Assembly: GCA_021838785.1 (NCBI GenBank)
Contig: JAKCCV010000015.1
Coordinates: 29,431 to 93,430 of the forward strand
Direction of reading: 5' to 3'
DNA length: 64,000 nt
DNA from: Acidobacteriota bacterium
Lineage (GTDB): Bacteria > Acidobacteriota > Terriglobia > UBA7540
Both the position numbers and the translations under genes were made by a program. Shown piece after piece: positions 39,344 to 48,296 of the stretch. Position 1 is the first letter of the stretch. Each line of letters opens with the position of its first letter. The notes under the pieces were generated by a model. That model did no database searches, had not been told where the DNA came from, and was given only the letters and a program-made list of their open reading frames with translations.

Positions 39344-39707
39344 CGGCACCTCCCCGATCCATTTAAATTTCCCTCTCGTGTACCATAAACGCCCGAACCG
39401 CACAACAGAAATCGGAAAACCCTCGCCGCCGCAAAATGCAAAACGACCGGCGTTTCAGGCTCCATGGCCATGCCGGAAGGTCGCTGGCGCATTTTGCGTC
39501 CATCCTCTGCGCGAGTGAGTGGAATCACGGAAATCGGTGACCCGTGTCACTGACGTCGCTCCGTGCCCCGGAGCAGGCTGCAATGTAACGTCGTAATGTC
39601 ATCGAACTTTTCAAACCGTGGCATTTCGGGTTTGTGGTGACTGGTCAGTGAGGCTAAGTGTGGGCGGGTCCGTCGGCCATTGAGGAGCGACAGCCCAGGA
39701 GGTTTCC
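39344..39707. other. Intergenic region before the heme-porin gene
   Basis: 364 bases between divergent genes. It contains several short symmetric GTGAC/GTCAC words but no gene and no consensus promoter. A CGGAAGGAG-type ribosome site overlaps the start of the fusion gene. Confidence 0.4.
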
Positions 39708-42700
39708 ATGCGGAAGGAGAGCAGAGCTGCTGCGCTGGTGATGGTCCTCATTTCGGTCAGCCCGTGGCTCGCCGCAGCGAGGGGAAAGCGGCGGCTTTGG
39801 GTCAGTACACTGGCAAAGTCCACCGAGATCGCGGGGGCAAAACGGGTGGGTTCCGCAGTCTGCGCGGGGTGCCATGCCAAAGTAGCTGACAATTTTCGAC
39901 ACTCTTTTCATGCCGAACAAGGGGTCCGTTGCGAGGATTGTCATGGTCCGGGCAGTCTCCACGTGGAGTCCGGCGGCAATGTCAAAAAAATCATTAGCTT
40001 GCGCTTGGTTTCGGCCGGGCAAGCGAATGCGGTGTGTCTTGCCTGCCACGAACGGAACGCCCAAGTTCGAAATTGGTATGCGGGCCCACATGCGGCCAAT
40101 GGAGTTCGTTGCATTGACTGTCACACGATTCACGCGCCTCGAGCCCAAACGCCTGAGCAGCCCAGGCTGAACGCGACCGCGCTCGGTCCGCCGACGTTCG
40201 TCCGCAACATGGTGCCGGAGAGCGCCGTCATGCTGGAGTCCCGGGAGCAAATGGATAACGCCTGCCTGAGATGCCATCCGCAACAACGCGCTGAAATGAG
40301 CTTGCCGTATCATCACCCGCTGCGCGAGGGGAAGATGACGTGTGTGGATTGTCACAACCCTCACGGTGGGCCGGCGGGGAATAACCTGCGAAAGGCCAAC
40401 GTCAACGAGCTTTGTTTAAGCTGTCATGCGCAATATCGCGGGCCCTATATGTATCAGCACCCCCCGGTGACGGAAAGCTGCTTAATCTGCCATTCTGCAC
40501 ATGGCTCGCCGAACTCGAACCTGCTGACGGTAAGCCAGCCGGCTCTCTGCCTGCAATGTCACACCGGCCACCACGACGGGGCAGGGTTGCCGCTGGTGGA
40601 CCGTTGCACGGACTGCCACGGCTCTATTCACGGGTCTGACGTGCCGACGCCCTCCGGGGGAAGTCGGTTTGTTGACAAGGGAGGGCTGGGAGTTCCCGGC
40701 TTCTCTCAGCCCACGACGACAGAGGACCTCCGCGCAGTGTCTGAACCTTGGATGCTTGCGCCCGTCGCGGCCCACGCGCAGATGGCTTCGGTCAATGCTT
40801 GGACCCATCCTGCCGTTACCTCTTGGGCCTCCGGTCTGGCGGTTCCTGCTATCCCGTCCCATGTCCCCAACGGCGCGCAGCTCTTGGCGAACGCTGGCGC
40901 GATGGTTGGCGGGTGGATGGCCGGTTTCCCCACGGCGATGGCCGGTTCATCCTCAGTTCCCAACGATTATTGGGCGCTTTATTTTACGCCCGGCGCTTAC
41001 CGGTTCCTGGATGTGACCGGCTACGGTGGGCGGGTCGGCGAGTATGACAGCCTTCGGTCGGTTGAGGGAGGCAACTTCCAAGGAGATTATGTCTCCGTGG
41101 CGCACCACCTCAGCCTGTTGACTCGGGCCACGGTCGAGGCGGGGTCGGACTTTGATTTTCGGTCGCAGTTCAACGTCGGTCACCGCTTCGAATTTGACGC
41201 CGGCCTGCGGAGCTTTGTGCAGCAGCAGGAAAACTATCCTTTCTATTCGAGTGTGATTTCGCCAGACATCGGGACGACGGAGACCATTCCGCCCGGATTG
41301 GACTTCGGGATCGTGCGACGGCTCGGCACGTGGAAAGCTCGCCTCAAGGTGCCCAAGCTGCCGGTACATGTGTTTGTGAGAGGAGATTGGCAGGCGCGGG
41401 TCGGACAGACCCAGCTCGCTTATTTGGACGAGAACATTGACACTACTTGTTCGACCTGTCATTACACATCGCGGCTACAAAGCGTTAATTACACAACCCG
41501 CGACATCGGCGGCGGTGTGGAGGTGAGCCTTGGCAGCGCCGATCTGACCTACGAGCACGATTTCAGCAGTTTTCACGACCGGCTGCCGTTCCCTTCGGCA
41601 AATTTCGGCCCCTTCGAAAACGAGGACGAACACTTAGCGCCGGTTCCACTCTCGGCGTTACCCGACACCCCGGCAGGAACGTATTACCTCGATATCCCCG
41701 CCCCCAGCCAGTATTCGGCCGACAGTCTGGAGCTAAACTGGATTCCTTCCCCAAAGCTGGTCTATAACGGCCAAGTGACTTATCAACGCGGGCGCGATGT
41801 CTTTACCAACAATCCTCAGAAAGCCCTCAACGCGACCTCGACCCTCAGTTGGCACCCTCAGTCTCGCGTGCGGATCACGGCCAATTACCGCCAACAAAAC
41901 TTACTGAACGATTTCGTGCCTTACTTTCCGCTCTATGGCAATGTGTCTTACCACGAGCACTGGGCTGGGTTGAAGCTGGATTATAAGCTGCGCAGGAACC
42001 TGGACGTCGAGACGCTCTACGAACGCAACGGAATCACTCGCTCCAATGCCTTCCTGTGGCCGCAAATCTACTCACCGGATAATACCGACCCCTTGCAGGT
42101 TGTTCCCGCTTCCTTCAGCAATACCGAGGGGCTAATCTTGCGCTATCACCGCGGGGGAAAATGGAGGGCGCGCGTTGGTTACCAATGGACGGGAACGCAC
42201 GCTCCCGGTTACGTGACCGTTCCCATGAGCAACAACCGGGCTTTTGGAGACGTGGTTCTGGTGCCGGCGCGTTGGCTGACTTTTACCAACGATACCAGCA
42301 TTATCATCCAAAATGCCTTTCCCGTTATCCGCCGCCGCAACCGATTTTATAATGAGGCGGCGGATGCCACGCTGGTCTTTGGGCCGCCGTGGAAACTCGA
42401 TCTAGGATATTCGTACCAGCAAGATGACCTGGCGACGTACATGGCGCTGCAGAATGATCCGACGGTTGGTTACGTTCTGGACGAGCCCTGGGTGCCCTAT
42501 CACCAACTCAGCCAGACCTATTGGATACGCTCAGCGTACCGATACAAGCAGCGCATGGGGTTGAGCCTTAAGCTCGAGCACAACGCGGCGCATAGCGGCA
42601 TGTTGCCAGATTTAAATCCCAATGACTATCTTCTTATGGGCAACGGTCCCCTTGTCGAGCAGGGCGCCTTTGACCCGATTGCTTTCGGTGAGGCCCTCGA

Positions 42701-42899
42701 CGCGCTTGAACTGGGCTCCACCAAGGGCTCGCAAGTGGAGGTTGGGCAGTGGATCGGACAGGGTAGAATTGATTACCTGCTGCCTTACAGGTTCCGGAGC
42801 GGGTTCCTTCTTTACTACGGTAGCTATAGCGACCGAATTAACCCCAGTTTGAGCGGCATCCTGCGAGGCTACACGATCTTTTTCGGTCGGACCTGGTAG
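39708..42899 (+). CDS. DmsE/MtrA-type decaheme cytochrome fused to an MtrB/PioB-like outer-membrane barrel
   Basis: 1063 residues in one uninterrupted frame. After a signal peptide (about 8-25) residues 50-304 hold ten CxxCH motifs (Cys52, 75, 110, 135, 186, 212, 236, 258, 281, 300). Family wording such as KMTCVDCHNPHG, HPPVTESCLICH and CTDCHGSIHGSDVP identifies the DmsE/MtrA decaheme family. A linker (about 305-425) leads to a long region of alternating amphipathic strands rich in Tyr and Trp, ending in IFFGRTW; a final aromatic residue is the usual outer-membrane barrel signal. An eleventh CxxCH (Cys581) lies in the barrel half. In Mtr/Pio systems the cytochrome and the barrel are separate proteins that plug together; here they are one. 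I infer a transmembrane electron conduit for extracellular electron exchange. No MtrC-like surface cytochrome is next to it. Confidence 0.85.
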   Translation: MRKESRAAALVMVLISVSPWLAAARGKRRLWVSTLAKSTEIAGAKRVGSAVCAGCHAKVADNFRHSFHAEQGVRCEDCHGPGSLHVESGGNVKKIISLRLVSAGQANAVCLACHERNAQVRNWYAGPHAANGVRCIDCHTIHAPRAQTPEQPRLNATALGPPTFVRNMVPESAVMLESREQMDNACLRCHPQQRAEMSLPYHHPLREGKMTCVDCHNPHGGPAGNNLRKANVNELCLSCHAQYRGPYMYQHPPVTESCLICHSAHGSPNSNLLTVSQPALCLQCHTGHHDGAGLPLVDRCTDCHGSIHGSDVPTPSGGSRFVDKGGLGVPGFSQPTTTEDLRAVSEPWMLAPVAAHAQMASVNAWTHPAVTSWASGLAVPAIPSHVPNGAQLLANAGAMVGGWMAGFPTAMAGSSSVPNDYWALYFTPGAYRFLDVTGYGGRVGEYDSLRSVEGGNFQGDYVSVAHHLSLLTRATVEAGSDFDFRSQFNVGHRFEFDAGLRSFVQQQENYPFYSSVISPDIGTTETIPPGLDFGIVRRLGTWKARLKVPKLPVHVFVRGDWQARVGQTQLAYLDENIDTTCSTCHYTSRLQSVNYTTRDIGGGVEVSLGSADLTYEHDFSSFHDRLPFPSANFGPFENEDEHLAPVPLSALPDTPAGTYYLDIPAPSQYSADSLELNWIPSPKLVYNGQVTYQRGRDVFTNNPQKALNATSTLSWHPQSRVRITANYRQQNLLNDFVPYFPLYGNVSYHEHWAGLKLDYKLRRNLDVETLYERNGITRSNAFLWPQIYSPDNTDPLQVVPASFSNTEGLILRYHRGGKWRARVGYQWTGTHAPGYVTVPMSNNRAFGDVVLVPARWLTFTNDTSIIIQNAFPVIRRRNRFYNEAADATLVFGPPWKLDLGYSYQQDDLATYMALQNDPTVGYVLDEPWVPYHQLSQTYWIRSAYRYKQRMGLSLKLEHNAAHSGMLPDLNPNDYLLMGNGPLVEQGAFDPIAFGEALDALELGSTKGSQVEVGQWIGQGRIDYLLPYRFRSGFLLYYGSYSDRINPSLSGILRGYTIFFGRTW

Positions 42900-43139
42900 C
42901 CCGTGCCCGCTCCTTGCCCAACGGCGTTGGTAACAAACACAGGTGGAGGCTGATTTTTCTCTAAATTATTGCGGCGGCTCGGTCTGTTGGGTGGCCAACT
43001 CGGCGCTATCTAGCAGCAACCCGCGGCACTTCGGACTCCCCGTCTGAGGGTCAGAGCGGCTAACCCTGACGGTTCACATAGAACTCCTCGCAATGGACCT
43101 CCGGGGCAGACCAGCAGGAAAGCATGAAAGCCGGAAGGC

Positions 43140-44120
43140 TTAATTTCGTCGCTCCAGGACGGGAGGCTTCTCGTTATCCTGCGAATGACGTTTGCCTGTT
43201 TGACCCTTCTTGCCGCGCCGTTCGAGGCTCGGGCCTTGCTCATGCCTTTTCAAGTCGTTCATGGCGCCCATGTCCATGGCTAGCCGCTCTCGCATCTTGG
43301 CATAGCCCGAGGTGGTGATGAGATAACGGTTGCGCTTGGGCAGGAGTTCCTTGATTTCTTCCTCGGCCTTCACGATTCGATCTCCCGTGGGCGGGTGGTC
43401 CATGAACACGGAGGGAACGCTTCCGGGCACGCTGCGAGATTCCTGAATGATCTTCCCAAACGCTTCCACGAAGGCGTTCGGATCGTACCCCGCCTTCCAC
43501 AGGTATTGGATGCCGAAGAAATCGGCCTTCTTTTCCTGATCGCGGCTAAACTTGAGGAACGCCATCGGCACGCCATTCATGTAAGCTTCCATCACGCCAT
43601 AATAAAGCGCGTAGGACATGGGTGTGAACATCAAGGGGATCATGGCGTATTGCAGGATAGTCTGTTTGGTCATTTCGCTGGCCCAGGAACGAATGGCCAC
43701 ATGGGCCGTTTCGTGCGCCAGCACACCGGCCAGCTCGTCTTCCTTGTTCATCACTTTTAACAACCCGGTGTTCACATAGATGAAACCGCCGGGCAACGTC
43801 ATGGCATTGATCGTGGGGTCTTCAATAACGTGAACGGTAATGGGAACTTTCGCGTCGGAATTTCGCGCGATGTTTTGTTCGACGCGGTTAACGTACTCAG
43901 TGACAACGGGATCTTTGAGCAGATGCGCGGTGCGGTCAATTTGCTCGGAGTATCGCTTGCCAATTTCGATTTCTTTTTGCAAAGAGATGAGAGACCGCTG
44001 CGCGACCTTTCGCTTGCCGATGTCGTTGGGGTTGTTTGCCTCGTTGTTGGCTCGGGCGCTTATGGCCGCTCCGGTCAGCAAAATCGCCAATAAAAAGACA
44101 ATTTGTTTTGCGGCTTTCAT
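43140..44120 (-). CDS. M48-family zinc metalloprotease, exported
   Basis: 326 residues. Signal peptide (about 5-24), then an M48 peptidase domain with the zinc motif HETAH (His136, Glu137, His140) and the third-ligand region DQEKKADFFGIQYL near 198. PGGFIYVNTGLL near 110 is family-typical. Relatives such as BepA and LoiP act in envelope protein quality control. The C-terminal 45 residues are basic and low-complexity. The ATG at 44120 follows GGAGGG. Confidence 0.9.
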   Translation of the reverse strand: MKAAKQIVFLLAILLTGAAISARANNEANNPNDIGKRKVAQRSLISLQKEIEIGKRYSEQIDRTAHLLKDPVVTEYVNRVEQNIARNSDAKVPITVHVIEDPTINAMTLPGGFIYVNTGLLKVMNKEDELAGVLAHETAHVAIRSWASEMTKQTILQYAMIPLMFTPMSYALYYGVMEAYMNGVPMAFLKFSRDQEKKADFFGIQYLWKAGYDPNAFVEAFGKIIQESRSVPGSVPSVFMDHPPTGDRIVKAEEEIKELLPKRNRYLITTSGYAKMRERLAMDMGAMNDLKRHEQGPSLERRGKKGQTGKRHSQDNEKPPVLERRN

Positions 44121-44485
44121 AACGCCCTCCTCACCCTCCATGCCATTATACCTCGGAACGGGTTTGCACGCCGCAATCCCAGCTTTTCACTATCCTTGGA
44201 TTGCCCTTGAATGCTTGGGGTTGCCCGCGCAGGCGCAGCCCCGAGCACAGGAGCAACCACGCTCCGGCGCACGTGCGCCCCCCACGCCATCTTCCAGACC
44301 TGCCGCCCGCTTGGGGGCAGAGGCATTGACTCGCCGCTCCGGCCAGGCTAGATTGAAAGAGCTGGCGCGAGAACTGGGGCGAGGTTTCAGCCCTCGGTTT
44401 CGCAGCCTGCAAGGGGCCCTTCGGAAGGTGGGGTGCTCCGCCAGCCTTCGCAAGGTAGCAAGACGGAAGAAAGGAACTTTGAGCC
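44121..44485. other. Intergenic region
   Basis: 365 bases between divergent genes. Reading frames that cross it are unconvincing in all phases. No repeat or RNA element was noted. Confidence 0.4.
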
Positions 44486-44707
44486 GTGGCGGTTTCTAAG
44501 ATCCAGCTTGGGCAGCTTTGGCGTTTGGATGAAACGGGCGACCATTGGTTGGTCACCAAGAGTTATTCAGAGGCGTTCTCCTCCTACGCGGTGCTTCGCA
44601 AGGTGGGCGGTGGCGAGGCCGACATCCGCCGCGTGAAAATCGAGAGAGCGTCTGACGGCGTCCGGCTACCGGGATTCACCTTCACGCAGGAATCAGAAAC
44701 CTTCTAA
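44486..44707 (+). CDS. Small conserved-looking hypothetical protein
   Basis: 73 residues from a GTG after AAAGGAA. The pattern (IQLGQLWRLDETGDHWLVTKSY, in part; a Lys/Arg-rich strand; then LPGFTFTQE) alternates as in a small beta-barrel fold. I do not recognise the family. It precedes the DedA gene by 78 bases in the same direction. Confidence 0.55.
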   Translation: MAVSKIQLGQLWRLDETGDHWLVTKSYSEAFSSYAVLRKVGGGEADIRRVKIERASDGVRLPGFTFTQESETF

Positions 44708-44785
44708 GCTTCAGGCGCGGGACTTGCCCTTCGTAATGGTAAGGGAAGGCATCCGCGAACTTGCGGGGCCATCGGCGGCTGCTGG

Positions 44786-45409
44786 ATGCTGCATCTTGCT
44801 GTTGAATCGGTCGGGCATTTTATCATTCTCGTCATCTCGCGCTCCGGCTATGCCGGTGTGTTGTTGCTAATGGCCGTTGAGTCCGCCTGCATTCCGCTCC
44901 CTTCCGAAGTCATCATGCCTTTTGCCGGTTACCTCGCCTTCACGGGGCGATTCACCGTGCTCGGGGCAACCTTGGCGGGCACGCTCGGTTGCAGCGTCGG
45001 TTCCATCCTTGCTTATTATGTAGGGGTCCTGGGTGGGCGTCCCCTGGTGGAACGCTACGGCCGCTTTGTCCTGCTTACTCGCCGCGATCTCGATCTTGCC
45101 GACCGTTGGTTTGCTCGTTACGGAGATTGGGCGGTGGGTTTCGCGCGCGTCCTCCCGGTGGTGCGAACTTTTATTGCCTTGCCCGCCGGGGTGGCCCGAA
45201 TGAATTTCCTCCGCTTCAACCTTTACACCTTCCTAGGATCGCTACCCTGGTGTTGGACACTCGCCTGGGCCGGTTATAAGCTGGGCCAACGTTGGACCTT
45301 GCTTCGTCCTTACTTCCACCGCGTGGATGGCGCCTTCGCCGTGCTCCTGCTGGCAGCCATCGCGGGCTTTATCTGGCATCGCTGGAAGAACCGCCTTCCC
45401 GCCGCCTAG
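44786..45409 (+). CDS. DedA-family membrane protein
   Basis: 207 residues with about four or five hydrophobic segments. The DedA/SNARE-associated domain is clear: ESACIPLPSEVIMPFAGYLA near 31, LGCSVGSILAYYVGVLGG near 75, and FARVLPVVRTFIALPAGVARM near 118 with the conserved Arg pair. Members flip phospholipids or undecaprenyl phosphate across the inner membrane and affect envelope integrity. Confidence 0.88.
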   Translation: MLHLAVESVGHFIILVISRSGYAGVLLLMAVESACIPLPSEVIMPFAGYLAFTGRFTVLGATLAGTLGCSVGSILAYYVGVLGGRPLVERYGRFVLLTRRDLDLADRWFARYGDWAVGFARVLPVVRTFIALPAGVARMNFLRFNLYTFLGSLPWCWTLAWAGYKLGQRWTLLRPYFHRVDGAFAVLLLAAIAGFIWHRWKNRLPAA

Positions 45410-45519
45410 CCTCCTTCGAGAAAGAAGAACCACGCTTGCGTCGGGCAGAGCTGCGATACAATGGCCAGCCGAGAGGCGTGCTCGTATCGCCTCGAATTTT
45501 TACGTGTTGAAGGACTGCT

Positions 45520-47151
45520 ATGAAATCGCCTTTGTTTCTCAAGCCGCTTCTTGCGGGTTTGTTTTTCGCAGTGGCCTCGGCTTGGCCGGCGTTCGCTTCG
45601 GGCCCTGCCGGCTCGGCACCTCCTATCCCGCGCCTCGAGCGTGTGGGGAATCAGTACCATCTTTTGGTGGACGGTAAGCCGTTTTTGATATTAGGCGGGC
45701 AAGCGCACAACTCGAGCGCCTCAAACCCCAAGGATTTGGAACCGGTTTGGCGGTCTCTCCAGGCGCTTCACGCCAACACGGCGGAAGTCCCGCTTTACTG
45801 GGAGCTGATGGAGCCAAAGCCCGGCCAGTTTGACTACCGCTTGATGGACGCGGCCATCGAGGGCGCGCGCACCCACTCGCTGCGGCTCGTCTTCCTCTGG
45901 TTTGCCACTTGGAAAAACGGTGGGATGGATTACGCGCCCGCCTGGGTCAAAGAAAATCCCCAAAAATATTTCCATGTCCTCAATGATGTCGGCCAACCGA
46001 TGGATATCCTCTCTCCCTTTTGCCGAGCTTGCCGGCAGGCAGACGCCGACGCCTTTGCCCACGTCATGGCGCATCTCAAGCGCGAGGACGCCGCTCACCG
46101 CACGGTCATCATGATTCAGGTTGAAAACGAAACTGGATTGTTAGGGACAGAGCGGGACTATTCGCCGGAAGCGAACCGTCGCTTTCGCGGCCTGGTCCCC
46201 GCCGCGCTCATGAACTATCTGCAATCGCATCGCGCCACGCTGGCGCCGAGTCTGCGCGCTGCTTGGCAAGCCGCCGGCCAACGCGCCTCGGGAACCTGGC
46301 CGCAGGTTTTTGGCCGCATGGCCGACGAGGCATTTTCCGCTTGGTACGTGGCCCGGTATGTAGATGCCGTGGCGGCCGCTGGCCAGCGCGCTTATCCGTT
46401 GCCAATGTATGTCAACAACTGGCTCATCAACCCGGGCAACGTGCGTCCCGGAGATTGGCCGAGCGGCGGGCCCACTCGACACGTCCTGGACATTTGGAAA
46501 GCGGCCGCCCCGCATATCAACTTGCTCGCCCCGGACATTTACCTTCCCGAGTTTGAGCAGATCTGCGAAGCCTATGCTCGGCCCGATAATCCCCTTTTCG
46601 TCCCTGAAACCCGTTTCAGCCCCTCCTATGCCGCCTACGCCTATCTTGCCTTGGGGAAATTCAACGCCCTCGGCTTCAGTCCTTTTGGCATTGACCATGC
46701 GGTCGAAGACGGCAAGCTGACGGCACGCGCCGCTCCACTCGCGGATACTTACCGGATTCTGCGCCCCCTTCTGCCGCTCATCGAGCGGTTTCAGTACTCG
46801 GACAAGCTCTTTCCGGTTATCCAAAATGTGGATTGGGCCCAGGTCCTCCGCGTCGGTCATGGGCTGGCTGCTGTCGTTACTTTTCCTCAACCCTACACCC
46901 TGAACGGCCCGTGGGGACGCGGCATTCTCATCGAACTTAGTCCCAGGGATTACATTGTGGCTGGGACTGGTTTTCACGTCAGCTTCCGCGAACAGCATGG
47001 GCCCCGCCAGCGAGCCCCGCTCCTCTCAATTGATCAAGGCACTTTCCAGGATGGCCATTGGGTTTTCCGCCGCCGCTTGAATGGCGACGAGAGGCACATC
47101 TTTCTCCCACCGAATCGCGGCCGCATTCTGCGCGTACGATTGCTCCCATAG
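45520..47151 (+). CDS. Secreted beta-galactosidase-like hydrolase (GH35/42 fold, DUF5597 type)
   Basis: 543 residues. Signal peptide (about 8-26). A TIM-barrel core starts with FLILGGQAHNSSASNP and LHANTAEVPLYWELMEPKPGQFDY (in pieces), as in GH35/GH42. The acid/base glutamate is likely in IQVENETG (about 199-206), and the second Glu in LFVPETRF near 363. The C-terminal part matches the layout of the domain found after such barrels. Expected to release galactose or arabinose residues from plant polymers in the periplasm or outside. Confidence 0.8.
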   Translation: MKSPLFLKPLLAGLFFAVASAWPAFASGPAGSAPPIPRLERVGNQYHLLVDGKPFLILGGQAHNSSASNPKDLEPVWRSLQALHANTAEVPLYWELMEPKPGQFDYRLMDAAIEGARTHSLRLVFLWFATWKNGGMDYAPAWVKENPQKYFHVLNDVGQPMDILSPFCRACRQADADAFAHVMAHLKREDAAHRTVIMIQVENETGLLGTERDYSPEANRRFRGLVPAALMNYLQSHRATLAPSLRAAWQAAGQRASGTWPQVFGRMADEAFSAWYVARYVDAVAAAGQRAYPLPMYVNNWLINPGNVRPGDWPSGGPTRHVLDIWKAAAPHINLLAPDIYLPEFEQICEAYARPDNPLFVPETRFSPSYAAYAYLALGKFNALGFSPFGIDHAVEDGKLTARAAPLADTYRILRPLLPLIERFQYSDKLFPVIQNVDWAQVLRVGHGLAAVVTFPQPYTLNGPWGRGILIELSPRDYIVAGTGFHVSFREQHGPRQRAPLLSIDQGTFQDGHWVFRRRLNGDERHIFLPPNRGRILRVRLLP

Positions 47152-47275
47152 GCGCAAGTTTGGAGCCTCGGATTCCCGCTTTGAAGACGGAAGCAACTTG
47201 TCCGCCGTTAAACGAGCCGCGCTGCGGATGGGCGCTTCGGCCGCACTAACGCGAGACTTCTCTTGAGGGCTGAGG

Positions 47276-47995
47276 TTAAATGGACCGGACGGGCATTTTT
47301 ACGATGTCGTCAACGGCGGCGACTTCAGTGGTGACAAAAGGCTCACCGTAGCGAACCCCAATCATCAATCCAAAGTGGCGAGCTAGCGCGGCAACTCTCT
47401 CGTGCAGATCTTCGCGGGCCGGAAAGAGATTTTGCATGTCTTGGCGGTCGGAGAACTGCGAGCTGTAAGCAAGAATGGCCTTCAGCTTTTTTTCGAACTG
47501 GGCCGTGATGTCCACGACGAACGTCGGGCGCACCGACGGCACGTAGAGCGTGGAATAGATAATCTTGTGCGGGCGGTGCGGAGCGCCGGCGAGCGGCAAT
47601 CGAGCCAAACCCGCATAAAAGCAGGCTTCGTAACCGATTCGGCCCGCCGTGTAGTGGTCGGGATGGCGCCCTTCCCAGTACGGCAGGATGACGGTCTTGG
47701 GCCGCAGGTCGCGGATTTCCTGGGCAATCTTCAACTTGTCTTCGCGCCGATCTTCCAGTCCTGCGTCGGGAAGGTGCAGATTCTCCCGGTGCGCGATACC
47801 CATGATTTTTGCGGCTTGGGCGGCTTCGCTGCGACGCAACTCCGCGTTGCCGCGCGTTCCGGCCTCGCCTGCCGTCAGGTCCAAAAGGCCTACCCGATAG
47901 CCTGCTTCTACCATCTTGATAACCGTTCCACCACAAGTCAGCTCAGTATCGTCGGGGTGAGCCGCAATCGAAAGAACATCCAGCTCGGAAGTCAT
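47276..47995 (-). CDS. bshB1: Bacillithiol N-acetylglucosaminyl malate deacetylase BshB1
   Basis: 239 residues of the PIG-L/LmbE family. Zinc ligands in AHPDDTE (12-18) and HPDHY near 110. LDLTAGEAGTRGN and the Arg-rich region after it are typical of BshB1. It deacetylates GlcNAc-malate in the second step of bacillithiol synthesis. BshA and BshC genes are not in the window. The gene stands alone on the minus strand. Confidence 0.88.
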   Translation of the reverse strand: MTSELDVLSIAAHPDDTELTCGGTVIKMVEAGYRVGLLDLTAGEAGTRGNAELRRSEAAQAAKIMGIAHRENLHLPDAGLEDRREDKLKIAQEIRDLRPKTVILPYWEGRHPDHYTAGRIGYEACFYAGLARLPLAGAPHRPHKIIYSTLYVPSVRPTFVVDITAQFEKKLKAILAYSSQFSDRQDMQNLFPAREDLHERVAALARHFGLMIGVRYGEPFVTTEVAAVDDIVKMPVRSI

Positions 47996-48296
47996 CCAAA
48001 ATCCTCGCAGTCTTCTTCACCTCTGCGGCTGAGTTTTGCGCGTTGTGACTCTTGCGCGCCTTCAGCGCGCTAACTCGCGCGCCGTGCCCGCTTCTTCGCC
48101 GGGCAGCTCAGCCGCTCTTCGCTCGCTTCGGGTTTGATCGGGCATCAGCAATTCGCCTTGTGGATGCCGCGTTTGGTTGCCTTAAAATTCTTATCCCGCA
48201 TCCACCGGCGGGGCGTTCTCCCCTTTCTGCCAACGACGGATTTTGGGCCCCCCGTCACCGTCAAGCGACGACGCCAAGAGCGCGGGCGTGAACGGC
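47996..48296. other. Intergenic region
   Basis: 301 bases between the sensor kinase stop and the bshB1 start, both on the minus strand. No coding sequence, repeat or clear terminator was found. Confidence 0.4.

Noticed and set aside
42914..42933. CCAACGGCGTTGG hairpin after the heme-porin gene
   Set aside because: Short stem without a T run; weak as a terminator.
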